The notes beneath the pieces were generated by a model, which saw nothing but the letters and a program-made list of their open reading frames with translations, ran no database searches and was not told where the DNA came from. The position numbers and the translations under genes were made by a program. From CAYRQP01 sp964426545 (lineage in GTDB: Bacteria; Fermentibacterota; Fermentibacteria; Fermentibacterales; JCC-6), in the NCBI GenBank assembly GCA_964426545.1, contig CAYRQP010000005.1:1-64000 (forward strand): a stretch of DNA of 64,000 nucleotides. Reading direction: 5' to 3'. Below, piece after piece: positions 8,293 to 17,087 of the stretch; position 1 is the stretch's first letter; each line of letters starts with the position of its first letter.

Positions 8293-8345
8293 TTAGGGAC
8301 ACCATAGAAATAGTGACAGGCGGCAATTCTATGGTGTCCCTAATT
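8291..8345. repeat. REP-like palindrome, 19-bp perfect arms
   Basis: The arms aattagggacaccatagaa (8291-8309) and ttctatggtgtccctaatt (8327-8345) are perfect inverted copies around a 17-base loop. The right arm encodes the last codons and the stop of the minus-strand membrane gene (C-terminal KLGTP). The palindrome therefore serves as the gene's end and could act as a terminator for both directions, although a clear U-tract is missing. Confidence 0.7.
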
Positions 8346-9009
8346 TACGTTCGCGGATAGTGAGTCGTACGATGAAGAAGGCAAGCAGAACAGCGAAGTG
8401 GCACATAATAGAGGGTACTGCTCCATACGGTGATTCCAGACTTAACACAACGACCAAAGCCGGTACAATAAATGTAATGGACCCGAACAGCATCTGACCC
8501 AGTTTGTATCGCGTATCCTTATCATTAGAATGTATCATACTGTACACAGGCAGCAGAAGCATGCTCATTAAACCAAGATGATATAAACCGCCATAGACCA
8601 ATAACTGCGGCAATGGATTAAAAAACCGGGAGAATACAACAGAACAAACTGTTCTGGACACAAAAGCCGTATCAAAGAGTATCCATATGTTCATTAAGAA
8701 AACAGCAGAAAACAAGATTCTCGAATACCGCTTCAACCAAATTTTCTGCGGTGTAACCAGGCTTGAGATTAGCATCACGCCCACAGGCGGCAGCCATGCG
8801 ATGACCATGAATGCAAGGCGTGGAAGGAATGTGCTGTTCTGAGCAATACTGCATACAAGGAACTCAACGACCTGATAACCGGCAAGCAGGAAGAGAAGAA
8901 GCGTTGCAGTATAAACAATCTTTCGCCTTCCGGGACTCGACAATATCCAAATGGCGGCAGCAATCTCTGCTGCGGCAGTTGCTATCGACAAAACGGGTGA
9001 ATATTCCAT
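8329..9009 (-). CDS. Multi-pass membrane protein, 7TM-sensor-like
   Basis: A 226-residue very hydrophobic protein with about seven membrane segments and short loops, from ATAAAEIAAAIWIL to MCHFAVLLAFFIVRL, ending in a basic tail. The pattern resembles the 7TM input domains that precede some histidine kinases, but no kinase domain follows. Its 3' end lies inside a palindromic repeat that supplies the stop codon, so the original protein may have been longer. It is alone on this strand, with a promoter region shared with the divergent lipoprotein gene. Function unknown. Confidence 0.65.
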   Translation of the reverse strand: MEYSPVLSIATAAAEIAAAIWILSSPGRRKIVYTATLLLFLLAGYQVVEFLVCSIAQNSTFLPRLAFMVIAWLPPVGVMLISSLVTPQKIWLKRYSRILFSAVFLMNIWILFDTAFVSRTVCSVVFSRFFNPLPQLLVYGGLYHLGLMSMLLLPVYSMIHSNDKDTRYKLGQMLFGSITFIVPALVVVLSLESPYGAVPSIMCHFAVLLAFFIVRLTIRERKLGTP

Positions 9010-9088
9010 AATCTGTCCTTACTGTTCTATTCTATTGACTTTAATCAATTATAAGAATAAAATATAACAAATAATTAAGGGGGTGAAA

Positions 9089-9379
9089 ATGAAAAAGCTA
9101 ATCCTACTGGTACTTTTGATAGTATTTCTCACGACAACCGGATGTTACACAATGGTACACCGTGTAGGAACCGGCGGAGAAAACACTACCCAGAAAATCG
9201 AGCGGCAGTGGTATTTCTTCTTTGGTCTCATCGAACTGAATCATGTTGATTCGTACGAAATGGCCGATGGGACTGACAACTATACAGTTACAACCGACAT
9301 GACACCGGTGGACTTCTTTATCAACCTGTTTACATCGACGGTACTCGTCAATTGCTGGTCCGTAGAAGTTTCCGAGTAA
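9089..9379 (+). CDS. Small lipoprotein, Bor-like
   Basis: A 96-residue predicted lipoprotein. Its N-terminus MKKLILLVLLIVFLTTTGC carries a lipobox ending in the acylated Cys. The body is short and polar with a hydrophobic stretch near the end (VDFFINLFTSTVLVNCWSVEV). The arrangement 'WYFFFGLIEL ... F.NLFTS' followed by a Cys-containing end loosely recalls the Bor/Iss family of outer-membrane lipoproteins. ATG 9089 is preferred over GTG 9083 because the strong aaggggg Shine-Dalgarno sequence is then well spaced. It is a single gene closed by a good terminator. Confidence 0.7.
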   Translation: MKKLILLVLLIVFLTTTGCYTMVHRVGTGGENTTQKIERQWYFFFGLIELNHVDSYEMADGTDNYTVTTDMTPVDFFINLFTSTVLVNCWSVEVSE

Positions 9380-9402
9380 CTTCGAACAATATTCTAAGGA
9401 AG

Positions 9403-9430
9403 CCGGGTGACGAAGGTTACCCGGTTTTCT
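9403..9430 (+). terminator. Rho-independent terminator
   Basis: Stem ccgggtgac / gttacccgg (9 bp, one G-U) with loop gaag and the tail ttttct, 24 bases after the lipoprotein stop codon. Confidence 0.85.
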
Positions 9431-9494
9431 CATATGTTACAATACAAAAAGTGTTATACCATCCGATGAATCAGTCATCCTTAGGGAGCGTTCA

Positions 9495-10550
9495 ATGAAA
9501 GCGATAGTTCTGAGAGGTGTTCATAACCTGCGAGAGGAAACAAACCCACTATTCTTGGAAGACTTACCGATTCCAAAACCTGAGAACAATGAAGTTCTCC
9601 TAAAGGTACTTGCCTGCGGTATATGCCACACTGAAATCGATGAGATTGAGGGCAGAACTCCCCCAAATGAGTATCCTCGAATTCCCGGACATGAAGTTGT
9701 CGGAAGGATAATCGAGTCGCGAAGTTCGGTTGCAGGATGGAGTATCGGGGACAGGGTTGGTGTAGGATGGTTTCACTCATCCTGCGGGAAGTGCAGATAC
9801 TGTCTCGAAGGCAATGAAAATCTCTGTTCTCACTTCAGGGCTACCGGCAGGGATGCCGACGGCGGTTATGCCGAATACATGAAAGTCCCAGCGAGCTCGG
9901 TATTTCCCATTCCATCGAACATTAGTGATGTCGAAGCAGCTCCGCTGCTTTGTGCGGGTGCGATTGGATACCGCTCCCTGCGGCTGGCAGATATTAAAGA
10001 CGGAGACAGACTCGGATTAACCGGCTTTGGTGGTTCGGCACATCTTGTTCTCAAAATGGTCGGATATCTGAATCCCAATTGTGATGTTTTTGTCTTTGCC
10101 CGGAATGAAGATGAAAGGGAATATGCTGTAAGACTTGGAGCTGCATGGGCAGGTGACACTGCTGAAAAGTCCCCTGAAAAACTCGACAGCATCATCGATA
10201 CAACGCCTGCCTGGAAACCGGTTGTCGAAGCTCTTGGCAATCTTGCACCGGAAGGCAGACTTGTTCTCAATGCCATCCGCAAGGAGGATTTCGATAAGGA
10301 GTATCTGTTTAATCTCAGTTACCCCGAACATCTATGGATGGAAAAGGAAATAAAGAGCGTGGCGAATGTCAGCATAAGGGACATACGCGAATTCCTGGAA
10401 TTGGCAGGAAGGATGGACATCCACCCGGATGTGACGGAATATGCTCTGGAGGATGCTAATAAAGCACTGGTTGAATTAAAAACACAGAAGGTAATCGGAG
10501 CAAAGGTGCTTCGCGGTACTTCGCGGGACGGAGTAAACTTCGTCAACTAA
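9495..10550 (+). CDS. Zinc-dependent alcohol dehydrogenase (MDR family)
   Basis: A 351-residue medium-chain dehydrogenase/reductase. Catalytic zinc ligands are Cys44 in CGICHTE, His66 in PGHEVVG and Cys about 155 in LLCAGAIGY. The structural zinc site is CGKCRYCLEGNENLC (Cys97, 100, 103, 111). The cofactor site reads LTGFGGSAH where the canonical family has G-x-G-x-x-G, fitting the AdhA-like branch. It interconverts an alcohol and an aldehyde with NAD(P)H, likely in fermentation. The start ATG 9495 has a good agggag Shine-Dalgarno sequence. It appears monocistronic. Family sure, substrate not. Confidence 0.9.
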   Translation: MKAIVLRGVHNLREETNPLFLEDLPIPKPENNEVLLKVLACGICHTEIDEIEGRTPPNEYPRIPGHEVVGRIIESRSSVAGWSIGDRVGVGWFHSSCGKCRYCLEGNENLCSHFRATGRDADGGYAEYMKVPASSVFPIPSNISDVEAAPLLCAGAIGYRSLRLADIKDGDRLGLTGFGGSAHLVLKMVGYLNPNCDVFVFARNEDEREYAVRLGAAWAGDTAEKSPEKLDSIIDTTPAWKPVVEALGNLAPEGRLVLNAIRKEDFDKEYLFNLSYPEHLWMEKEIKSVANVSIRDIREFLELAGRMDIHPDVTEYALEDANKALVELKTQKVIGAKVLRGTSRDGVNFVN

Positions 10551-10694
10551 CTTGGCGAAATAAAGTATAATTACAATATTAAAATAGCGTTAGCGTGCTG
10601 AGCGTTTTCATTACATATTTATTCTTGTGTATATTCTCTTAATGTTAGTGTTTAAATCTTATGAATTCAAAACCTAAATAGACGGAATGCGGGA

Positions 10695-13454
10695 ATGGGA
10701 AAACATAACTACTATCAGATGACAGCCGGTGAAGTTCTCGAAGCACTTAATTCCGGTAAAAAAGGACTTCCGAGAGAAATTGCTGAAAAACACCGAAAGC
10801 AATATGGACTGAACGAGATAACTGCTGATGTATCCGTTCCTAAGTGGATGGTTTTTCTAAAGCAGTTTCGAGACCTTCTGGTAATAGTGCTGATTGTTGC
10901 GGGGATTATCTCATTTGTCATTGGTAGCGTCCGTGACGGAACAGTGATGTTCATAATCGTATTCGTCAACGCCATAATCGGATTCGTACAGGAGTACAAA
11001 GCAGGCAAAATCCTCGAAAAACTGAGAGAACTGATTAAATCCCCTGCGAAAGTGATGGTGGACGGAGAATGGCAGGAGATACCGCAGAGCAAACTGGTTC
11101 CGGGTGATCTTGTAGAACTCGAAGCAGGAGACAAGATGCCCGCTGATATCAGGATACTCGAGTCGTATGACTTCCGAACGGTTGAATTTTCACTTACCGG
11201 TGAATCGATGCCGCAGGGCAAGAATAGTAATGCCATAAAAGATAAATGTATTATTGCAGATAGAGAAAATATGGCGTATATGGGTACCAGTGCTGCGACA
11301 GGGAGCGCCACTGGGATAGTTGTCTATACCGGAATGAATACCGAAATGGGCAAGATAGCGAAGATGACTTCCGAAACCACCACTGTAAAATCGCCCCTTC
11401 AGAAGGAATTGGGAGTTCTCGCAAAGTGGCTGACAGGTGTTGTTGTTCTGCTCAGTGTTGCGATTTTCGGAGTTGCCATGTGGCAGGATTTCTCGTTTAT
11501 CACAAGTATGGTAATAGCCCTCGGTGTTGCGGTAGCATCGGTCCCGCAGGCACTGCCGGCACAGGTGACAGTAGCACTGACCGCTGCAAGCAACCGCCTT
11601 GCAGAGAAAAAGGCAGTGGTTAAGAGCCTTCCATCAGTCGAAACACTTGGCTCTACCACGGTAATCTGTACGGATAAGACAGGAACACTCACGAAGAATG
11701 AAATGACCGTTACCGATGTCTGGTTCGATAAATCAAAATATGAGATAACAGGTGTCGGGTACAAACCCGAAGGCGGTATCGAGAAAGACGGAGTTCCTCT
11801 CACGCAGGATGAAATAGACTATATCGAGATATTGATGGATGCAGCCACTATGGCATCGAATGCTGAAATACATGCGCCTGATGAAGATCATGCCGGTTGG
11901 TACCCCGTCGGAGACCCCACCGAAGCGGCCCTGATAACGATGTCGACAAAACTTGGCACAAGAAGCCCCACAGAAGACGAAGACAATCCTGAACTCCACG
12001 AGTTCCCGTTCGATTCCGAGAGGAAGATGATGAGTTCTGTCCGCCTGTTCGAAGACAGGAAGGAACTTGCAATGAAAGGTGCACCTGACAGTGTGCTGGC
12101 AATATCAAAATATATCTACAGGAACGGGAAACCTGTTCCAATAACCGATGCCGACAAACAAACAATTCAGGAAGAGATCGAAAAGTATTCCGATAAGGCT
12201 CTCCGTGTTCTGGCAATTGCATTCAGACCCCTGGACATCGACGGGAATGATTATGTAATAGAAGAACTGGAAAAAGATGTAGTGTTTCTCGGGCTTGTCG
12301 GAATGATAGACCCGCCTAAAGAAGGTGTTAAGGAGGCAATTGCTGCATGCCGTGAAGCTCAGATACGGGTGATAATAATGACGGGAGACCACGCAATTAC
12401 AGCACGTGCTGTAGGCAGAGAAATAGAAATTTCTCCCGATGGTGAACCGACGGTGCATACCGGCGCTGAACTCGATGATTTTACAGATGAAGAACTGACT
12501 GATATTCTCAAAGCCGGCGTACCTGTTATCTTCTCAAGGGTGAATCCCGAACATAAATTGCGGATAGTTGACCTGCTCGAAGACCAGGGCGAAATAGTGG
12601 CTGTTACGGGAGATGGTGTGAATGACGCTCCTGCACTGAAAAGAGCAGATATAGGTGTAGCCATGGGGATTACTGGAACGGATGTGTCGAAAGAAGCCGC
12701 TGAACTGATACTCCTCGATGACAGTTTTCCAACGCTTGTGGAAGCAGTAAGGGAAGGCAGAACAATCTACCACAATCTCAAAAAGACTGTGCTTGCATCG
12801 ATGACAACCAACGCTGCGGAGCTTGTCATAGTCATAATGGGTCTGATCGGTGTAGCGTTGCATAACTGGGCAATTCCAATACTAGCTATTCAGATACTTG
12901 CAATAGACCTTCTGGCTGAAATCATGCCGCTCACCTGCCTGACCTTCGACCCATCTACAAAGGGAACCATGCAGAATCCGCCCCGGAACCAGCAGAATCA
13001 TATCATGAATATCCCAAGTTCGATGGAAGTGATACTATTCGGACTTCTCATAGGAGTTCTGGCTTTCGGCAACTTCGCATTCTACATGTCCAGGGAAGGT
13101 TTGACATTCCTGTCAGATATTAACTCATCAAATGATGATTGGACTCACTATCTGTGCGCTGCGACAATAGCATATCTGACCATCGCATTTTGCCAGTTCC
13201 TGAATGTGCTTTCGAGACGCTTCGACCGCACTTCGATTTTCAACAGGAATCTCTTTTCCAATAAAATACTGCTTGCTTCCATCGGAGGCTCAATCCTGCT
13301 TATCCTGACCGCAGTATATGTTCCTTTCATAAACAGATTTCTTTACTTTACCAGATTACGTCCCATTGACTGGCTTTGTGTACTGGGTGCTGCAGGAGTT
13401 TTTCTCTTCGTGTTTGAAATACTGAAGGTTTTTAAGCGTGTGCGGAAAAGATAA
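10695..13454 (+). CDS. P2-type cation-transporting ATPase
   Basis: A 919-residue P-type ATPase with the full SERCA/PMCA-like layout: N-terminal cation-ATPase domain, TGES loop (LTGESMPQG), phosphorylated Asp327 in ICTDKTGTLT, KGAPDS nucleotide-binding site, TGDGVNDAPALKRAD hinge and C-terminal membrane helices. The M4 site reads VPQALPAQ, where calcium pumps have PEGLP, so the glutamate ligand is replaced by Gln. In M5 the ligands look kept (TTNAAEL), and M6 reads IDLLAEIMP in place of the SERCA VNLVTDGLP. It exports or exchanges a cation at ATP cost; Ca is a guess. The next gene overlaps its end by 17 bases. Confidence 0.9.
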   Translation: MGKHNYYQMTAGEVLEALNSGKKGLPREIAEKHRKQYGLNEITADVSVPKWMVFLKQFRDLLVIVLIVAGIISFVIGSVRDGTVMFIIVFVNAIIGFVQEYKAGKILEKLRELIKSPAKVMVDGEWQEIPQSKLVPGDLVELEAGDKMPADIRILESYDFRTVEFSLTGESMPQGKNSNAIKDKCIIADRENMAYMGTSAATGSATGIVVYTGMNTEMGKIAKMTSETTTVKSPLQKELGVLAKWLTGVVVLLSVAIFGVAMWQDFSFITSMVIALGVAVASVPQALPAQVTVALTAASNRLAEKKAVVKSLPSVETLGSTTVICTDKTGTLTKNEMTVTDVWFDKSKYEITGVGYKPEGGIEKDGVPLTQDEIDYIEILMDAATMASNAEIHAPDEDHAGWYPVGDPTEAALITMSTKLGTRSPTEDEDNPELHEFPFDSERKMMSSVRLFEDRKELAMKGAPDSVLAISKYIYRNGKPVPITDADKQTIQEEIEKYSDKALRVLAIAFRPLDIDGNDYVIEELEKDVVFLGLVGMIDPPKEGVKEAIAACREAQIRVIIMTGDHAITARAVGREIEISPDGEPTVHTGAELDDFTDEELTDILKAGVPVIFSRVNPEHKLRIVDLLEDQGEIVAVTGDGVNDAPALKRADIGVAMGITGTDVSKEAAELILLDDSFPTLVEAVREGRTIYHNLKKTVLASMTTNAAELVIVIMGLIGVALHNWAIPILAIQILAIDLLAEIMPLTCLTFDPSTKGTMQNPPRNQQNHIMNIPSSMEVILFGLLIGVLAFGNFAFYMSREGLTFLSDINSSNDDWTHYLCAATIAYLTIAFCQFLNVLSRRFDRTSIFNRNLFSNKILLASIGGSILLILTAVYVPFINRFLYFTRLRPIDWLCVLGAAGVFLFVFEILKVFKRVRKR

Positions 13455-14250
13455 GACAGGATCACCGACAGTTCTCTACAAAACCTTCGAGAAGCTCTAC
13501 GGCAAGTACAACAAGCAGGAATACATTCATCCCGATCCCCTTGAATTCCTGTGGCGCTATGATGAACCCGCCGACAGAGAAATAGTCGGACTCATCGCTT
13601 CCGGACTTGCATATGGGAGAGTATCATCGATACTGAGCAGTACCGAAAAAGTACTTTCGATAATGGGTAAATCACCATCGCTTTACATAGGGACTAATTC
13701 CACAGATCGAATTCGGGAAGACCTCGGCGATTTCAAGCACAGATTTACGGCAGCAGAAGAAATGGCAGCTTTCCTGTCATCGCTGGCAAACCTTCAGGCT
13801 GAATACGGTTTGCTGTCAGATTTGATGGCGGAAATCCTGCAGGGAGTATCATACAGAGAAGCACTTGATGTTTTCGTGGACAGGATTCTCTCGACTGCCG
13901 GCGTCTCCCGTTGCTCTCTGCTGCCGCGCCCGTCACTCGGAAGTGCATGTAAAAGGCTGCACCTCTTCATGCGCTGGATGGTCAGGAAGGATGATGTAGA
14001 CCCCGGGGGCTGGGAGATGATTCAACCTCGAGACCTGCTGATTCCGCTCGATGTTCATATGCATAGAGCAGGTACGGAACTGGGATTCACATCTCGAAAA
14101 AGTGCTGATTGGAAAACTGCGGAAGAAGTCACGGAAGGCTTTCGGAGAATATCTCCTGAAGATCCGGTTCGTTATGACTTTGCAATTACCCGTCTCGGAA
14201 TAAACAACAGAATCCTGCTGCTTCAAGTACCGCAACATCTTGATTCGTAG
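13438..14250 (+). CDS. TIGR02757/DUF2400 family protein
   Basis: A 270-residue soluble protein matching the TIGR02757 (DUF2400) family of unknown function. Recognisable segments are YIHPDPLEFLWRY, VGLIASGLAYGRVSSI near the N-terminus, and FMRWMVRKDDVDPGGW followed by PLDVHMHRAGTELG towards the end. The helical pattern and the late 'PLD.H..R' segment recall HhH-type DNA glycosylase-like folds, but no activity is known to me. The GTG start at 13438 lies inside the end of the ATPase gene, so the two are probably co-expressed. Confidence 0.8.
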   Translation: MCGKDKTGSPTVLYKTFEKLYGKYNKQEYIHPDPLEFLWRYDEPADREIVGLIASGLAYGRVSSILSSTEKVLSIMGKSPSLYIGTNSTDRIREDLGDFKHRFTAAEEMAAFLSSLANLQAEYGLLSDLMAEILQGVSYREALDVFVDRILSTAGVSRCSLLPRPSLGSACKRLHLFMRWMVRKDDVDPGGWEMIQPRDLLIPLDVHMHRAGTELGFTSRKSADWKTAEEVTEGFRRISPEDPVRYDFAITRLGINNRILLLQVPQHLDS

Positions 14251-14333
14251 AATTAAGTGTTGTGGTACAATTGTGCTATATTCAACGTGAAAATATGGAT
14301 ACTTACAAGGATTCTGAAAATTAGAGGTGAAAA

Positions 14334-14969
14334 ATGAAAATAACAGGATTTACTCTAGTGATAATAGTGGCTTTAACCCTGTTCTCCTGCGGCACTGAAG
14401 AAGGAACTTATACTTCTTATGACCCGGCTGCAACAGAAGATGTATTGCTGGTTGCTTCCGATACAGTAGCAGTATTCGAGCGTCCCGACAGTGAGTCGAA
14501 AAAATGGGATGTGCTGAGTCCGAACGAAAGTGTACTGATAGTCGGAAAAACTCCAACCGGGTGGCTTGGATTCGATCCCGGTGATCCCGCATTAGGAAAT
14601 TTAAGTGCTCTCAGTATCCGATGGATTCCACCCGGTGAGAACTATGTTCTACAGGGAGATTCATCATCGCTATCCGAAATATGGTATCCGCAGATACACT
14701 TCGTCTATGCAGTCACATTGATGGAAACTTCTCTTCATGAATTACCCAAAGAGAATTCTGATGAGATACTGAAACTGTCTGTCGGCACTGTAGCCGTTAT
14801 AGTCCAACTGGATAGAAACTGGTTCGAAATCGATCTGTCCGAAGGTTACTCAGACTCCGAAGATATTGGCTGGGTGAAAGCCGGTGACTGTGAATTGTTC
14901 GGTGACATGAGCCTTGTGCCAACGGAAGATATGCTGAGTAACGGAGAACCCGAACTGCCTTCTGAGTAG
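14334..14969 (+). CDS. Lipoprotein with SH3-like repeats
   Basis: A 211-residue lipoprotein with signal and lipobox MKITGFTLVIIVALTLFSC. The mature part holds two stretches resembling bacterial SH3 domains, at about residues 42-75 (VASDTVAVFERPDSESKKW ... GWLGFDPG) and 130-180 (TLMETSLHELPKENSDEIL ... IGWVKAGD). Such domains usually bind cell-wall or protein ligands. It has its own upstream region (14251-14333) and an aggtgaaa Shine-Dalgarno sequence. Function unknown. Confidence 0.7.
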   Translation: MKITGFTLVIIVALTLFSCGTEEGTYTSYDPAATEDVLLVASDTVAVFERPDSESKKWDVLSPNESVLIVGKTPTGWLGFDPGDPALGNLSALSIRWIPPGENYVLQGDSSSLSEIWYPQIHFVYAVTLMETSLHELPKENSDEILKLSVGTVAVIVQLDRNWFEIDLSEGYSDSEDIGWVKAGDCELFGDMSLVPTEDMLSNGEPELPSE

Positions 14970-15023
14970 CCCACCAATAATCAGAGAATATGAGACTTGA
15001 TTGAGTCCAGTTAATTCTTATAT

Positions 15024-15047
15024 TTGTAGTATTGTACAAAACTACAA
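15024..15047. promoter_or_regulatory. Candidate ArsR-type operator
   Basis: Inverted repeat ttgtagt (15024-15030) and actacaa (15041-15047) with a centre that is itself palindromic (ttgtacaa, 15032-15039). It sits 18 bases before the start of the ArsR-like gene, where an autoregulatory site would be expected. Confidence 0.55.
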
Positions 15048-15065
15048 TAAAGAGAGGACATACTA

Positions 15066-15470
15066 GTGAAGAAAAATATAGATTTCGAAGAACAGGCAAG
15101 GATACTAGCATCAGTAGCATGTGCATCGCGGGTATGGATAATTCACGAACTTTCAGTTTCGGGCAGGACAGTCGGCGAACTCACCGAAATTCTCGGACTG
15201 GATATATCTACAATTTCGCGGCATCTAAATACATTGAGTAAATCCGGACTTGTGCTACGAAGAAGAGAAGGCAAACAGGTCAGGTATTCGCTGAAAGACA
15301 AAACCGTTATGGACTGTATAGAGCAATTGTTTGTAATTGCATCCGTCAGCGGGGAAGAACCTACATGGCGAGAAAAAGCGGGAAGCAAAGCACTGACGGA
15401 TAGGAAAAGGAAAACAATCAGGAAAAAACGCAGATTATCAAAGCACGGCATCATTCGATTATATCAGTGA
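15066..15470 (+). CDS. ArsR-family winged-helix transcriptional regulator
   Basis: A 134-residue regulator. The winged helix-turn-helix is plain: ASRVWIIHELSVSGRTVGEL, then ILGLDISTISRHLNTLSKSG (recognition helix), then the wing LVLRRREGKQVRYSLKD. The C-terminus after residue 95 is a highly basic tail (DRKRKTIRKKRRLSKHG), longer than usual for the family. The classic metal motif (ELCVCDL) is absent; the equivalent region reads ELSVSGRTVGEL without cysteines, so a metal role is unlikely. The start is GTG 15066 after agaggac. An operator-like palindrome precedes it. It might control itself and the downstream hutH. Confidence 0.85.
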   Translation: MKKNIDFEEQARILASVACASRVWIIHELSVSGRTVGELTEILGLDISTISRHLNTLSKSGLVLRRREGKQVRYSLKDKTVMDCIEQLFVIASVSGEEPTWREKAGSKALTDRKRKTIRKKRRLSKHGIIRLYQ

Positions 15471-15560
15471 TGCATCAACATCCGAGGTTTGACAATCAGA
15501 GAAATTACCTTCAGATTTGGCACATCTTTCAATTGAAAATATCGCACTAAAGGAGAGAGC

Positions 15561-17081
15561 ATGACCGTAATTATCAATGGAACCGGATTGACGGTGGAAA
15601 AACTAGTAAGAGTAGCCAGGCACGGTGAAAAAGTGGAACTGGGAGGCGGTGCAGAAGAACGCATTCGTAAGTGCCGCAGAATGATAGAGAAAAAACTTGA
15701 AGCAGGCGAGACCATGTACGGGGTAAATACTGGTATTGGCGAGTTTTCCGAAACAAAACTCACGGAAGACGAGATCAAGCAGTTCCAGAAGTATCTCGTT
15801 TACAATCATGCTGCCGGTATAGGTGATCCTGCTCCGCTCGAATATGTCAGGGGCGCCATGTGCTCGCGGATAAATGTCCACGCAAAGGGGCACTCTGCGA
15901 TGCGCTTTGAAATTACAAAACTCCTTCTCGACATACTTAATGCCGGCATCACGCCTTTTGTGTGCCAGAAAGGTTCTGTCGGTGCCTGCGGAGACCTGGC
16001 TCCAATGTCGCAAATCGCTCTTGTGGTAATGGGAGAGGGTAAAGCCTATTACAAGGGTGAACTTCTTCCCGGTGCAGAAGCACTTAAGCGTGCGGGACTA
16101 AAACCCGAAATTCTTCAAGCCCGCGACGGTCTGGCAATGATAAATGGTTCCAACCTGCTCAATGCAATGAATGCAATACATCTCTATGACATGAACAGGT
16201 GGCTGAAGCAGGCGGAAATAGGTGCTGCAATGACGCTCGAAGCCCTGAATGCCAATCTTACTCCATATAATGAAAAACTTCATAAAGCACGCGGTTTCTC
16301 AGGTGCAGTCCGTACTTCGAATGCAATGATGAAGTGCATCGAAGGAAGCGACCTCCTCAAAGGGGGCAGAAAACGGGTGCAGGACGCATATTCGATGAGA
16401 AGCACACCGCAGGTAATTGGAGCGGCGCATGATGCTCTTGCTCATGCAAGGAAGCAGGTTGAAATCGAACTCAACGGTGTCGGTGATAACCCGGTGTTCT
16501 TCCCCGACGAAGACCTTGTAATCACGGGTGCCAACTTCCAGGGAACACCTGTCTCACTTCCTATGGACATGATGGGAATTGCAATTACGATGGTATCTGT
16601 TATGTCTGAACGAAGGCTCAACCGAATCCTCAATCCCGCACTTTCAGAAGGGCTTCCCCCATTCCTCGCTGAAAAACCGGGACTCTACAGCGGCCATATG
16701 CTCAGCCAGTATACTGCAGGCATGCTGATAGTAGAACAACGCTCACTTTCAGCTCCATCTGCCTGTGCTTCGATTCCTGCGGCAGCAGATCAGGAAGATT
16801 TCGTCAGCATGGGGATGAATACAGCGCTTCAGAACCAGCAGATACTCGAAAATGCTCACGGTATTCTGGGTATAGAGATGATATCAGCAGCCGATGGTCT
16901 CGATTACCGCGACCACACGCCTGGAAGGGGCATAGTTGTTGCTCACGAAGTCATTCGCAGACACATCGAACATCTTGGAGAAGACAGACCACTTTATGAC
17001 GACCACACAAACATGGCAAAACTCGTAAAATCCTGTGAGATTCTCGAAGCAGTCGAAGAAGATGTCGGTTCATTGGAGTAG
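15561..17081 (+). CDS. hutH: Histidine ammonia-lyase-like enzyme with Cys at the MIO position
   Basis: A 506-residue member of the aromatic amino acid lyase family, of normal HAL length. YGVNTGIGEF, YNHAAGIGDP (His of the HAL active site), INGSNLLNAMNA, ANFQGTPVSLPMDMM and the late glutamate in VEQRSLSAP are in place. These enzymes remove ammonia from histidine to give urocanate using an MIO group made from an Ala-Ser-Gly tripeptide. Here the tripeptide reads Ala-Cys-Gly (VGACGDLAPMSQ), with Cys143 at the position of Ser143 of the Pseudomonas enzyme. An engineered Ser-to-Cys change there is known to be converted to active enzyme, so activity is likely. It starts at ATG 15561 after aaaggagaga. 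No other hut gene is adjacent. Confidence 0.85.
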   Translation: MTVIINGTGLTVEKLVRVARHGEKVELGGGAEERIRKCRRMIEKKLEAGETMYGVNTGIGEFSETKLTEDEIKQFQKYLVYNHAAGIGDPAPLEYVRGAMCSRINVHAKGHSAMRFEITKLLLDILNAGITPFVCQKGSVGACGDLAPMSQIALVVMGEGKAYYKGELLPGAEALKRAGLKPEILQARDGLAMINGSNLLNAMNAIHLYDMNRWLKQAEIGAAMTLEALNANLTPYNEKLHKARGFSGAVRTSNAMMKCIEGSDLLKGGRKRVQDAYSMRSTPQVIGAAHDALAHARKQVEIELNGVGDNPVFFPDEDLVITGANFQGTPVSLPMDMMGIAITMVSVMSERRLNRILNPALSEGLPPFLAEKPGLYSGHMLSQYTAGMLIVEQRSLSAPSACASIPAAADQEDFVSMGMNTALQNQQILENAHGILGIEMISAADGLDYRDHTPGRGIVVAHEVIRRHIEHLGEDRPLYDDHTNMAKLVKSCEILEAVEEDVGSLE

Positions 17082-17087
17082 ATTAGT

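Noticed and set aside
10551..10694. Terminator between the alcohol dehydrogenase and ATPase genes
   Set aside because: Repeated agcg words occur, but no continuous stem of useful length followed by T residues.
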